The translations under genes were made by a program, and so were the position numbers. The notes below the pieces were generated by a model. That model ran no database searches. It worked only from the letters and a program-made list of their open reading frames with translations, and had not been told where the DNA came from. A stretch of DNA of 64,000 bases from Gibbula magus. Its lineage: Eukaryota; Mollusca; Gastropoda; Trochida; Trochidae. Each line of letters opens with the position of its first letter. Positions within the stretch are counted from its first letter, which is position 1. The DNA lies in the NCBI GenBank assembly GCA_936450465.1, contig OW388289.1, positions 68,570,420 through 68,634,419 on the forward strand. Direction: 5' to 3'. Below are positions 23,173 through 34,899 of the stretch, one piece after another.

Positions 23173-23535
23173 TGAACAGTTAATTCACACGAGAAATTGA
23201 TTGATTACGACTCCATTGTTTTACATGTAATCAAGGACACACAATGAACTCGTTAACCCTCAGAGACCTCATTGTCCTGGAGTGACACCCAATTGAAGAC
23301 CTCGAGGCAATTCGCGAACATGATTGAAAGACAATGACTGATTTTGGTGTCAATACATTGACGTGTTAAGATGTTGAGCATTACAACATGCTATTGTTTT
23401 TGTTCATACATAAATATGCAATCTTCCAAATGTTAACCATACTTGAAAAGACCGATATAAGGGTCGAAATGAGCTCATCGTATTGTATTAAAGAAGATTG
23501 ATCCAGTCAAAACCATCTGATGTTTACTCTTTTCT
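23173..23535 (+). repeat. Inverted terminal arm, 5' side of the element
   Basis: The opposite copy of 19,935-20,297, 363 bp with one mismatch. The hammerhead-like motif (23,438-23,486) lies on the plus strand, antisense to the coding frame. The mismatch falls in the motif core (CTTGAAAA here). Confidence 0.97.
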
Positions 23536-23597
23536 ATATATATATATAATGCAGCCTTTGCATATATGAAAAATTCATCATCATCTGCAAACCCCAT

Positions 23598-23819
23598 ATG
23601 GGAACCCTTAACAAACGCAACGAATTGGTAAATACCTGCAGGCACAACAATAAATTCTTGCTTAAAAACAGCCAAAAACAAAAACCAGCCCCAAAACGCA
23701 GCACTCCCAAAAACATAGGAACTCATAGCCAAAACGCAGCCACAGGGACTCAATCAGCAAACAAGCCCAAGCGCACATGTAACAAAAGTGGCCAGAAGAC
23801 CAACCAAGCTATCACTTGA
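23598..23819 (+). CDS. Basic Lys/Asn/Gln-rich frame beside the retroelement
   Basis: A 73-residue frame from ATG with a readable start ([15 protein letters not shown]) and then a basic, low-complexity tail ending in a stop at 23,817-23,819. A second frame just upstream (about 23,549-23,628) reads [20 protein letters not shown] before a stop. The two could be a frameshifted remnant of one protein. Composition recalls basic accessory proteins of retroelements, but I cannot name a family. It points away from the adjacent Penelope-like element and lies outside its arm. Confidence 0.3.
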   Translation: MGTLNKRNELVNTCRHNNKFLLKNSQKQKPAPKRSTPKNIGTHSQNAATGTQSANKPKRTCNKSGQKTNQAIT

Positions 23820-23897
23820 AAATTGCTACGCGCATGAAACAGAGCTGTAGTGATACACAATGAATGGTTTTTGTAGATAACTGACTAAACTTTCTAC

Positions 23898-23929
<32 letters not shown>

Positions 23930-23962
23930 AAATGTGTGTGTGTGTGTGTATGTGTGTGTGCA
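23898..23962. repeat. (AT)n then (TG)n microsatellite
   Basis: A perfect AT run followed by TATG and TG repeats. It lies between the retroelement and the point where unit B resumes (about 24,055). Confidence 0.95.
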
Positions 23963-25400
23963 TTGTGCAGTATCACCTTCAGCAGACCAGTACCTGTCGC
24001 ATGTTAAGTTCATTCATTCTTTTTTGGAGTTATTCCTCACGTTGGTTCTTTGAAGCTTTGCAATATGCATTTGCTAGTCGTACATTAATCTTTAAAATCC
24101 TTACCCATTGGTAATTATACTGAATTGATGACGTAATCTGCTGCAGACAGCAATGTATTAAATCTAATTGTCGAGGAAAACTTAATATGTAAATCAACTC
24201 TTTAGGGAAGTGGGTGCTTATACTGAATACATGAAATCCTTTATTTGTAAATGCGTTAGTAAACATACTCTTAACAGAACAAATAATTTAGATATATATA
24301 TAATTCCAGATGGTGGCTTTTTAAAAAATGACTAACATTTTCATGAGGGAGTTTCGATAAGAATTATTGTTGTTTTAATGTTTATCATGTCATGCCATAT
24401 AACAAATGAAAGCGTTCTTCAATTGCATTCCGAAAATCTGTATCAGATCCGTTATGCTGCTTTCTAAAATCATGCATGTGTTTCTATATCAATGACGGTT
24501 CAGGTACATAAATATGAGTATACATACTTATGTGCACCTTCTGTTGTATGATTTAAGTTCATGTTCTTTCATATATTATGACTTTAACAGAATGGATTGA
24601 TGACACCACTAACTGAACTAACTAATTGAATTTATTTCAGCAATATATGTTATTCCTGGCCACTATTATTATGCAATATTCATATTTGATTTTCATATTA
24701 TTGTTAAATTGAGAAGGATGTTTCTCTAAAACTTCCTGGCAAAAGGGAGTTTTGTCATTCTAAACTTCAGTAGTGGGTGTTTGTCCTTTTGAGAAAAGTT
24801 CACTCAGTGGTGTCATCAATCAATCACTTTTAGAAAAACGAAACAACTGCTTTTTATATACAATATTACATTCAATCCTAAGATCCCCTACGGTTATATA
24901 TTTCTGTCATTAGATTTGCTGTATGCTCGATGCATGGCATGTCGTTTATAGAAATATTTATTTAAATATTACAAAATGTATTGTATATTGTAAATGGTAA
25001 ATATTTGTAATTATACCGTGTACCTGACTTTCTTTCTCAATCTTCTGAGGATTTTCAGGGTTTTTTCAAGAATCTGCCCGCAGTCCGTAACATTACAAAC
25101 ATTTGGGATTGGCTAACATCCTCTCGATCAATAGAATAAGTAGACAATGGACAAACAACCAAAGGGGGAGGTCAATTGATCTGAGGATGTAGGCAAGATT
25201 ATTTTGTAACTATTTCTGTCTCGGACACGTTGATTTACGATATCTATCCACACTACAGTTGACAAACTCGGAGACTATGTGACATTTTTAGGGTCTTTTG
25301 TCCACCACATTCGTCAATCTTTGATTTGAGCATTTGCTCCTGTCACATTTCCTTTAACATTTTTTTTCGAGATTCACACGTAGATGATGTTTACAGTTAA

Positions 25401-25640
25401 AGGTTAAATGTTATGACATATGGTCACTTTCGTATTCGTTGAAAAGGGGTTTATATTTGACAATTGCTCGATTTTAAATTTCTGAAATCGACCCATCAAT
25501 TACTTATATACGGCTTTTTAAAAAAGTGCCTAATTAAGCCCAGGCGACCAGAATGAAAGTGGCCAGGCGGTGGTCACTGAAGCGTATCGTGATGTGGCGT
25601 ACGTGGAGGAGTCTCATTATGGCCGCTAATCTTAATTTAA
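25401..25640 (+). repeat. TTAA-ended element, 5' fragment
   Basis: Begins directly after TTAA (25,397-25,400) with AGGTTAAATG, matching the right end of 12,246-12,939 read in reverse. It follows that relative for about 240 bp, through the CAGGCGACCAGAATGAAAG block. The other end was not found before 29,050, so the copy is truncated or fused to foreign sequence. Confidence 0.7.
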
Positions 25641-25746
25641 CACGTTTTCCCAACTTTTAAACTGCTCATATAAGACAGAAAACTTCATCAAAATAACCCC
25701 AATTTTCGATAAACGGATTACTTAACTATTCAACTAGCGATTTCAT

Positions 25747-26046
25747 ATGGTTACAACGACTGAGGCCTGCTTAATTGGAGTGCATTCTGCGCTTATGTAT
25801 AGTATGTTTGTAGCAATTATCAACGCGGAACTAGGGAAGGTACATTCATTTACATTAAGTATGTCTTTCAGCGATTCAGAAAATGACATACCACTTTCCA
25901 TGGAGTGTTTGTTTTCAAGCTCAAATACCATCATTTCAAATGACGTGACCTATGCCTTGTCTTACCTGCATGTACCAAATGACAGTTCAAGTGACATTGA
26001 AATAAGGGAAGAAGACTCTCGCGGGAATCGGGTGAAGAGAGAATAA
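25747..26046 (+). CDS. Hypothetical 99-residue frame with downstream poly-A signal
   Basis: Opens with ATG and runs 99 codons. The N-terminal half is moderately hydrophobic (SALMYSMFVAIINAELG), the rest is Ser/Asp-rich and ends in a basic NRVKRE. About 65 bp after the stop an overlapping ATTAATAAATAAAG gives two AATAAA signals, which is what a last exon and 3' UTR would look like. It sits inside the 3.6-kb insert that unit A lacks. No domain or homologue is recognised; it could be chance in TE-derived DNA. Confidence 0.25.
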   Translation: MVTTTEACLIGVHSALMYSMFVAIINAELGKVHSFTLSMSFSDSENDIPLSMECLFSSSNTIISNDVTYALSYLHVPNDSSSDIEIREEDSRGNRVKRE

Positions 26047-27617
26047 GTAGCATCAATTGATCAAATTATGTTGAATTATCGGCATGTTAATTTTGGTTTT
26101 GTATATATTAATAAATAAAGATAAATGGTAGGTATAATTTCATATACACTGAACGATTTGTTGTTCAAACAAGCGAGACAGCATTGCAGATTTATAATTA
26201 ACATTGCGTTTTTAATATAAAAGATTACTGTATTTGAAGTTTGTCAATCAAAATATTCTATATATGATGTAATGCAATGCAAACCATTTTCACTTTAATG
26301 AATAAATACATGAACTGGATTGGTCAACAAGCTCAATTTTACATGAAGATTGCTCTAGTGTACACGCAAACATATACATTATGATAACAAAGATTGATAT
26401 AGACAACGAACATTATCGAATGAAAAAATTATGTTGCCAGTAGCATCTTAAATGAAAACGAAATGGTTTAAAATATAGTCTGATAGCCTTTATGTGACAC
26501 TTCAGCACACCAAAACACAATTCTGTTTAGCGGACCATACAGATGTTTCTTCCAGATCAAAGGGGAGAAGTGTTGTTACAGCAAATTAGTTTACGCAATT
26601 AAGAAGCTGAGAAGGAAGGAGTGTAATTATTTTTGTACAGATAACAAGTTTACTGGACCGATTCAATTATATAACAAATGGCATGTCCGTGACCAGCATG
26701 TCATATATGTTTATTGTCAAACGTTCTGCCTTGGTGACACAAAGGAAATACGAAATAAACATTAACGCAACATTCAGTCTAGATATTACCAGCCAATGAA
26801 AGTAAAGAACATATCTCTATCAAGTTATCCAATTAAAACTCTGGATTAAATACCAATGTACCAATGAAATTATTTTTAGTGTAAAATCATCATAACTATT
26901 TGGTTTTCTATCTTGCCATTAGCGAAATGACGTTTGCTGAATGAGGGTTAGTATTTGACCATATTCTGTTTGTAAGTACTTTCATTGATGGATTTATAAG
27001 TTTACAATTTGTGTCTAATGTGCATTTTGATATTCATATTGTCCGTTTGGATACGTTTATAAGGTAAGTTTCTTACATTAATTGACACTTTTGCTGAAAT
27101 GTCAATTTAATACGATGTTTAATACGATTGTTTTTGATTAACCACAAATTAATGTTATTGAAAACATTATTTTAATATTTATCAGATTCTGAATGTGTTA
27201 GTAAGTGATAACTAAATCGTAAAATGTAACATTGGGATGCGGTGTTTTAAAATATGTGGTGAGATGCTTTGATTGTTGTAATGTACTGTTAGTAAATTAG
27301 GTTGTCGGTAGATTAACGACGTTAAAAATTCAGGATGTTGTGATGTGCTTTGATTGTCGATGGCTTAACGTAGGGCCTACTTCGCCGGCGTCTGCTAATC
27401 TCACGTTTGTTGTTTTATTTCATACTCAATCATTCTCCAACAAAAAATAACAACAACACCGAATATATGATTTCGTTGTCTCAACTTTACTTCGTTCATA
27501 TTGTCATATCTTGGTTTCATTTTGTCATCGTATATCTCATTAGTATTGATTTATCCTATGTCTACGAACGTCTATGAATCCACCGTCTTTCACTATTCAT
27601 ATCAATTATATTTGATC

Positions 27618-27619
<2 letters not shown>

Positions 27620-27659
<40 letters not shown>
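27620..27659. repeat. (TA)n microsatellite
   Basis: About 40 bp of perfect alternating TA. Confidence 0.97.
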
Positions 27660-27660
<1 letters not shown>

Positions 27661-27755
27661 TGATATTTAGGGACATTTGTGAAGTGAAACTTGATAACTA
27701 ACATTACTCGAACAGCTTACAGAAGAACAGCGATGTGGCATTATTACAAAGCGTA

Positions 27756-27922
27756 GATATATAGAGGTTATCACGAGAGTGTGTTTTGGGATGGTCAATA
27801 TCCTGCATTAGGAATAAACATTGTATTTTGCGAGCCTTGGCGAGCTAAATACATTGTGTTTATTCCTAATGCAGGATATTTACCATCCCAAAACACACGA
27901 GCGTGATAACTTCTTTATCATA
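27756..27922. mobile_element. Foldback MITE, 65-bp arms
   Basis: Inverted arms 27,765-27,828 and 27,841-27,913 share GTGTTTTGGGATGGT and CCTGCATTAGGAATAAACA with few mismatches around a very short loop. The outermost bases are GTTATCACG on one side and its complement on the other. No coding capacity. An edge block (TTATCATACAATG, 27,916-27,928) reappears inverted at 28,802-28,814, so this may be one end of a larger composite. Confidence 0.8.
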
Positions 27923-28174
27923 CAATGTCATTCTTCATTCATTTTGCGCAAAACAGCATGACAACATTATTTCAAAGTTGAACTTTACTGTAACTAAGCG
28001 TATTGATATATGCAAATGAACTGCGTGCTATTCTCACAGTAAAATGACACAAAATAACGCCTCCTAAATTATGCTTTCAGTGAAAATAATTGTTATTTCT
28101 GGCATGATCTTAATTTTCAATGTTTTAATACGTTTTAAAATACGTTTTTAAAATGAAAAATATTTAACGTGAGG

Positions 28175-28285
28175 ACAGCGAATTCGAACTCGCGTCCTAT
28201 CGCTTGTGTAACCATGACTGTTAGCGAATCTCGAAGTGCGAGAGTTGCTTCCCTTCCGCACGGTTGCAAATGGCGACTCGCACCA
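28175..28285 (-). repeat. Degenerate Pol III-like (tRNA-derived) segment
   Basis: On the minus strand TGGTTACACAAGCG is followed by GAGTTCGAATTCGC, resembling A-box and B-box blocks. The spacing is short and no cloverleaf folds. Local composition is GC-rich compared with the flanks. Confidence 0.3.
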
Positions 28286-29044
28286 CACGGAGAGCTGAAG
28301 TAAATGTTAGGCAGCTAATTCTAAAATCCCCTTTACAAAAGTCACATTATGGAACCGTGAAGATTGCCGTTCGATAAATAAATGTGTGACTCAAACTGCC
28401 TTTGTTACCTGTGAGTATAATAAAGTGTTTGCTCGGTAGTTTTCAACTCGCGATTAACATGTTTGGGCATAGGTCGAGAGGCTCTACCTGCAACCCCACT
28501 GGATAGCAGGTAGAGAGCGACTATGGTTAATACATTTTTGCCGCACTATGCATTGCACAATGATTTTTTTTTTATCATTTCTCAAATTAATGTGGATCTA
28601 TATGAAATGAAGCATGTATATTTACATAAGATGTTACGCTATAAATGTTATTCTACAGGCATTTGAAATGTTAACGCGTGTGACTCATTTCCAAAAGAAG
28701 TTCCGTCACTTGACCTCTGTAATTTGCATCTTTATCCGTATATGACCCCAACGGATACCGAAAATATCCGTTGCCTTTATCCTGCCGAGAACACCACTCA
28801 TTGTATGATAAAACAGATTAACTGACTGTTTCCCCAGTGTTTGCCATTGTAAATAGTAAGCGAATGTTTACACCTCGTCCCTTCACGTACGTTACTTACG
28901 GTATCTTCCAACTCTCTAAGCCCCGCCCCATTTTTCGTTTGTTGTTCGCGGGTGAAAAGCAGACGATTTTTCTCTAGTTTAATATAGGAACAACATATTG
29001 ATTATGTTTGGTCTCTTTTTTCACAAAATAGTCTAATGAACCAA

Positions 29045-29917
29045 TTGCAATTTCGGCCTTTCTTTAATGAATTCATACATTACAAAATGCAGTATTTATG
29101 AACTCTGATATATTGTCAATCTGACAACATATAACATGTACACTGACCGACGTCTGGTACAGTTAACAACGTGGAGATGGAGAAGGAAATACTGGGAAAC
29201 AACCTCTAGGGAGTTCCTCCTAAGCCAATGATCCCTGGTTACAGTACTACCGACTGTGTGTGATGTTTTGATGTAACTGTTGACATATTTGGAGACAGGA
29301 AAACGCCTGAAGAATTACATGGCAACAGTTATTATATTACTACATTGAAATTCAATTTGTATCTTCCCCGAAATACATGTACACGTGACTCATACTTCTG
29401 TCAAACGGATTTTAAAATCAAATTCGTCATCAAATTAACGTTAAATCTTTTTCTAAAAAAAGAACATGAAAGATGCCTTTATCCGTTGGGATCCAATAAT
29501 GTCATTTTATTTCTTTAATTCCCTTGTGTTTCTCTCCTGTTACTTGACAGTAATCCCGGAATTAACTGCAATAATATGCTGGTTGTTCAATGCAATATCG
29601 GCCTTTCTTTAATGCATTCATACATTACAAAATGCAGTATTTATGAACTCTGATATATTGTCAATCTGACAACATATAACATGTACACTGACCGACGTCT
29701 GGTACAGTTAACAACGTGGAGATGGAGAAGGAAATACTGGGAAACAACCTCTAGGGAGTTCCTCCTAAGCCAATGATCCCTGGTTACAGTACTACCGACT
29801 GTGTGTGATGTTTTGATGTAACTGTTGACATATTTGGAGACAGTTACACTGTACACTGACCGACGTCTGGTACAGTTTACAATGTGGAGATGGAGAAGGA
29901 AATACTGGGAAACAATG
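29045..29917 (+). repeat. Recent local duplication within unit B
   Basis: About 250 bp at 29,045-29,300 recur at 29,590-29,845 (offset 545 bp), identical apart from a few bases at the left edge. A third, partial copy lies at about 29,850-29,917. The shared segment corresponds to 13,640-13,850 of unit A, where it occurs once. Confidence 0.9.
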
Positions 29918-30079
29918 GTGCACAACAAAATGAGAGGGAACACAAACATGTTCAATCAATTTAGATATAAACAATAAAACCATTGGCTCTGAAGCTCATC
30001 AGGCTTACAAATAAACTGAAAAACAGTTTCAAAATATAAATTTTCCAGAAGTATTTATCAGAGGTATAACACTTTTGCA

Positions 30080-30830
30080 GTACTTTATGTGATGCAGAAG
30101 ATCAAGGTAGCTTCTATGTCCCATATTTTAGTATCCGCATTAGCCAAGGATCCTGTACACACCATTTCAGCATTCTAGAGCTTTTCGTACTGGAGAAGAA
30201 GAAGAAACTAGTTTTTAGGTAATGTCCCCGATGACCCTCATTAGTAATCACAGGGTCTCCGAGTAATTTGGAATCTCCATTGGCCACGAAGTCTACACAC
30301 AACATTTTAGCTTTCTAGTGTTAGTCCTACTGGGTTTTTAGGTCATGAACCCGATTACGTTGGGTCAGAGGGTCACCAATACTACAATTTAGAATTCCCA
30401 TCGCAAAGGAGTCTGTACAAAAAAGTTCAGCTTTCTGACAAGAAGATGAATATAGGTTTTCAGATCATGACCCCTATGACATATATTTGGGGTCACAGGG
30501 TAACCAAATCTACAAGTTGTAATCTCTATTGGTCAAGACGTTTGCACACAATATTACAGCTTTCTAGAGTTAGTTCTACTTGAGAAGAAGATGGAAATTG
30601 GTTTTCAGGTTCGAATCTCTATTGGATAAGGAGTCTCTATAGAACATTCAGCTTTCTACAGCTTTTCCTACTGGAGAAGAAGATGACATAGCTTTTTAGG
30701 TCATGATTCTTGTGGGGTTACAGGATCACAAAATCTATAATTTAGAACTCCAATTGACCATGGAGTCTGTACATAATATCTCAGCTTTCTAGGGTCACTG
30801 GTTGTGAAGAAGATGTTCTGGTAGACAAGC
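30080..30830 (+). repeat. Degenerate minisatellite (unit B copy)
   Basis: Counterpart of 14,270-15,090 with the same ordered sub-blocks. Some units have been lost or rearranged relative to unit A. Confidence 0.75.
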
Positions 30831-32454
30831 GCCAGCATTTATACCACTGGCAGTTTAACTTGAACTTTTCAAACCGTTTCTAAGACCGTGAATAAATATG
30901 ACCGTAAATAACAGGATTCCAATATTTATCTATACGTAATACAATTGACATATATCAATACATATCCAATATCCTAATCCTACTATGGTCTATGTAAGGA
31001 TGGTTATTTAAAATTAGATTTAGATGAAACTCATAAACGGTTTGAAAAATACATATTTACAAACTTAGATTAAATGCAGATTCGAAATCTTAAAAAAAAT
31101 ATAGATCAGAAATAATGGTGCCTGATGTCTTAATGTCTTTTCGTGCAGTTTTTATTCATGCCACTGAGCATTATTTCATGGCAGATTCAGGGCCAGTGTT
31201 GGCTGCTGAAGTTGAATTAATAGTCAAATAATATTGTTCAAACCTGTAACATATTGGCAAAGTTTCTTTAAAATCCTGCAGAAGTACGCCTTGAATATGC
31301 ATCCTGTTCTCTTCTAAGCAGTATGTCTTTCACAACTTCTCGGACATGTCATAATTACCAGTGTTGCAAAGTGTATGAAGTAATGACTGTGTACCAGTGG
31401 TCGTGGTGATGATTGGCTGGTCCCGCCTAGGTAGCAGCACTGTTTATCACATGTATTTGCTGGACTGCAACATGTTCAAAAATACTAAACATCTTACGAC
31501 ACAAATTCTACATGTGAATCAACATATAACAAGAGCTGTACATTGGCACACCTTGTATTCAACTATAGTATTTATTTCACAAGAGATCAGACTATATCTC
31601 CATATTTAGTAACAAACAAAGATACATAACCAATAAATGGGAAACCTAGACAAAGCTTCTGTTTCGTTGCAACATTATTTGATCAATGCGTACAGACAAC
31701 GTCTTATTACAAACGCAAATAGTAATACTTTAATCTGATGTGAACATTTATATCATGACAATAGGGTTTCCTAATCCTTAATTCCTAAACGTGTCTTTGA
31801 TGAGGGCATTGGGAAAACGTTGTTGTACACCAAATACGTCAAACTGTATTGCGATCTAGTGGTATAAAAGGGTTGCAACCAATTTATCCGAAGCCATTTG
31901 TGGAAAGTCCAGACAGCTAAATTTGATCCTGCAAATAATGTTTCATGTCTTTGCGAAATGAAACAGCAGAGATGTCCTCACCAGGGATATTAACTCATTC
32001 CTCTCATGAAGTAGAATAACTCAGTATACTCTTCCTCAAACATGTTTTATACACTAATGTGGACATAAGAACACGGGAATAGCCATATACATGGCAGACG
32101 ATGACAGAATATTGAAATGGGGGTGATATTCTTTTATCAAAAATATATTGAAACCTACTCTAGATGGGTAGCAAGGAAGGCGTAGTAAAATACGTTTATT
32201 GTAACGGGTCCTTTATTCATGGTTTGATGGAATTGAATTGCCATACTGATATTTTCAGTACATAATGGTTATTATGTTATCAAATTAATTAATCAAGCTG
32301 TAGAGTAACTTAGAAAATACCTCATAATTTAGATCTGCATTTAACATGAGATCGTGCGTGACCAGCTAGACAAATAGTACATTTGAATGGTCTGGTGACA
32401 ACGTAAAACATGTCAAATATCAAACGCCTATCAATGACGAAATTAAAGCCAGGG

Positions 32455-32830
32455 TTACAGTTTTTCACAAAGGTCATTGTCACGGGGTCAAAGGTTATGA
32501 CATTAAATGAAATGGGAATCATGTATCAAGTATCAAGGACTATGCTGACAGTTTAAAAATTGTCAAGGTCAAGTTTCAAGGTTAGAAAGTAAATATCATG
32601 ACTATATTTATATATCATGACACGGAAAACACATATCAAGTTTCAAAGCAATATCATTTAGCCAACCCAAGCTAGGATAAAGTTGAACCATAGCCTGAAA
32701 ATGGGATGGGAGCCATAACTCTTAGCAATATACATCAAACAGGTAGAACTTCCACATGCGCATCATGATTTACATTGAAAGCATGTGGTAAGTTTTAAAA
32801 AGATTGAGTGGGACAAAAGTTGATTTTAGA
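32455..32830 (+). repeat. GTCAAGGTCA-type interspersed repeat remnant
   Basis: Blocks such as GTCAAAGGTTATGACA, TCAAGGTCAAGTTTCAAGG and ATCATGATTTACATTGAAAG recall AAGGTCA-rich repeats spread through molluscan genomes. Boundaries are unclear. Confidence 0.4.
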
Positions 32831-33307
32831 GGACAGATACTATCATATCCATGCGATTCGCCTTGAGAAATCACGCGCCTATCACTAGAAGTATATCCAA
32901 TGTTCCAGACAGACTGTTCAGTTGTGCGAGGGTTTGATTTTAGACACATGTGACCTGTTCGAGAATAACGGACGTTTTACCACGGGAGTTTAAAATATGA
33001 AAACTATGTTTCTCAACATATACGGGATTAAATGTCATAAAAACAGTACGAAGCGTTCCTATGTATGTCACATTACATTACAATATTTAAAGATAATAGG
33101 AAATCCTATCGACCTACAGCTTGATATATGTGAGTTAAATGGTAAACGTTTCTTAATTATCCAATGAAACTATATTTATATACACAATTGGCAATATATC
33201 GAACATTTATACGTGAAGTTTCAATGTCAAAGGCTTTAACATATAATGCATCATGCGAGGTGGAAACAGATGGGTATTCGAAACAAACACAGGCTCTTAT
33301 CATCATA

Positions 33308-33552
33308 TCTACAATCAACTTCCAAACGCTAGGCATAACTCTTGCCAGTCTGCATTACTGACTGATTTAACCCTTGCGGTATTTCCCTCGCGTTGCTGTG
33401 CCTAGATAGTGAGTCGCTGCACCAGAAATGCATAGTGTGCCTGGATTTCTAAGCACAGATTTCTTAAGGAAATACTGCAAGACCTAATCAGCCATGGCCA
33501 GTAATTGAGACTGGCAAGAGTTATGCCTTGCGTAGGGAAGTTGATCTACAAT
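33308..33552. mobile_element. Foldback MITE, family 1
   Basis: Inverted arms share GGCATAACTCTTGCCAGTCT exactly (33,331-33,350 and 33,506-33,525). They continue inward through GTATTTCC and ATGCATAGTGTGCCTGG and outward through ATCTACAATCAACTTCC with mismatches. Same family as 59,686-59,906. Confidence 0.8.
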
Positions 33553-34899
33553 TTGATATAGGAAGATTCATTAATCAGTGTCAGAAGGCTTGGCATTTCA
33601 TTTCTACAAAATTAAATGAACATGTAGAGCACTATTCCAGATTTTTTTTAAAAAGTGTTATTGATTTTGTCTTTTCTGGAATAAAGCTATTATAGAGCAG
33701 GATACCCAAGTTTAAATATTGATTAGGTGCAGGGGTGTTGACAGACTTCTCACTTAAACAAAAAGTGCTAAATAATGTTTGTTAAAAGAAATCAATATAT
33801 CTTGAAGATAAGTTCCTCTCAAGCAGACCTCCATGCACCTGACTGTCACTAAGTTCACATGATTCATATAAGTTTCCTTTAAACACCCCAAGGTTATTCT
33901 CAAGTAAATGCGTGAGTGGATGCTTGCTACCTGTAGCCATTGGGCTGCAGGCAGTACTATCGTCATTAATTCTTACCCAATTAACTCATAGTTTATGGGA
34001 ATTATATTCATTTGGAATCAGGAGTCTTTATAGAACAATAATAGTCTGCTTCTACGTGCATTACTTTATCCTATAAAGAGGAGATATGGACAGATCATTG
34101 AGATCGTCGCCACCAGCTACACACAGCATTCCATTAAATCTAAAATTACCTACTATGGGAAGCATCTGTGATGTTTTGAATTAATCTTTCAGAGAGAGGT
34201 AAGTGCTAGCTTTTCCTGGGAAGGAACATTCTTAAACGTGTGTTCAAATAATGTTCTTATATTCTGTGTTACCACACGTTGAAACATTGAAACATTGTAA
34301 CAACAGTCATAATATAACAATGCATATGAAAACACAGGGTTATATTAATAATTATATTAATAATTTAATAGAACTTGGCCAAATACTTCTACATGTATAT
34401 AGCGAATGTTTATCATTAGGATTTTTCATATAAAGCGCCCTTCTCTAAGAGCAAGATGTAAGCAAAACATTCTGTGAGTCTTATTTTATCGCAAATAGGT
34501 TAAATGTGGGTTTCCTGTTTGGATCGTTAGCCTCAGTATCAATACCCAAATAGGAAGTGAACGGAAGTCAGTTACAATCCGATGTATCAATCGGATTAAT
34601 TTAGTACTAAAGGTCACGCTAGTGATGACCATCAATGTTAATTTAAAACAGGCGTGATATAATGCATTGTTACAAGTTCTTTCTTTCTTTAGTTTGATTT
34701 CGTCATCAATTGGAGGGTAGTCCATATTAAAAAAAGCCAATAATTATTACTAGTGCTGTCAAAAACGACATGTATTAAATAGTTACTACCATTGTTTCCG
34801 GGTTGTATCGGGAAATACCAGGACAAAATGTCAAACAGGACGCTGTGGTAGTAACTGATTTAACTCTCACTTATTCCGAGTGAATAAAAAGAAAAATTA
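33553..34899. other. Intergenic, no gene seen
   Basis: Short frames only, without domain or signal support. Nothing structured. Confidence 0.5.

Larger units (their letters stand above)
19935..23535 (-). mobile_element. Penelope-like retroelement with inverted terminal arms
   Basis: A 3,601-bp element whose minus strand codes for an N-terminal frame and a reverse transcriptase/GIY-YIG endonuclease, the diagnostic pairing of endonuclease-bearing Penelope-like elements. Both ends are 363-bp inverted copies of each other, not direct repeats, so this is not an LTR retrotransposon. Both outer ends abut (TA)n tracts, suggesting a TA-microsatellite target. The RT frame has no stop and the arms differ at one base, so the insertion is young. 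It sits in unit B where unit A has no counterpart (near 10,975). Penelope-like elements are known to carry terminal repeats in direct or inverted order; such a clean inverted pair is the notable part. Confidence 0.93.
17745..32465 (+). repeat. Unit B of the direct duplication, swollen by insertions
   Basis: The downstream counterpart of 10,760-16,600. Insertions relative to unit A: 18,008-18,892, about 19,195-19,750, about 19,825-24,055 (containing the Penelope-like element) and about 25,401-29,050. Lacking relative to unit A: the 694-bp TTAA element at 12,246-12,939 and part of 11,300-11,930. Confidence 0.7.

Noticed and set aside
19935..23535. LTR retrotransposon or DIRS element
   Set aside because: The arms are inverted, there is no protease, RNase H, integrase or tyrosine recombinase, and the GIY-YIG domain is diagnostic of Penelope-like elements.
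27501..27701. Frame ending in alternating Ile-Tyr
   Set aside because: Half of it is the (TA)n microsatellite.
28175..28285. Functional tRNA gene
   Set aside because: No acceptor stem pairing and no anticodon arm of proper length.
29641..29983. Overlapping minus-strand frames
   Set aside because: They sit in a locally duplicated noncoding block; unit A does not preserve the frames.
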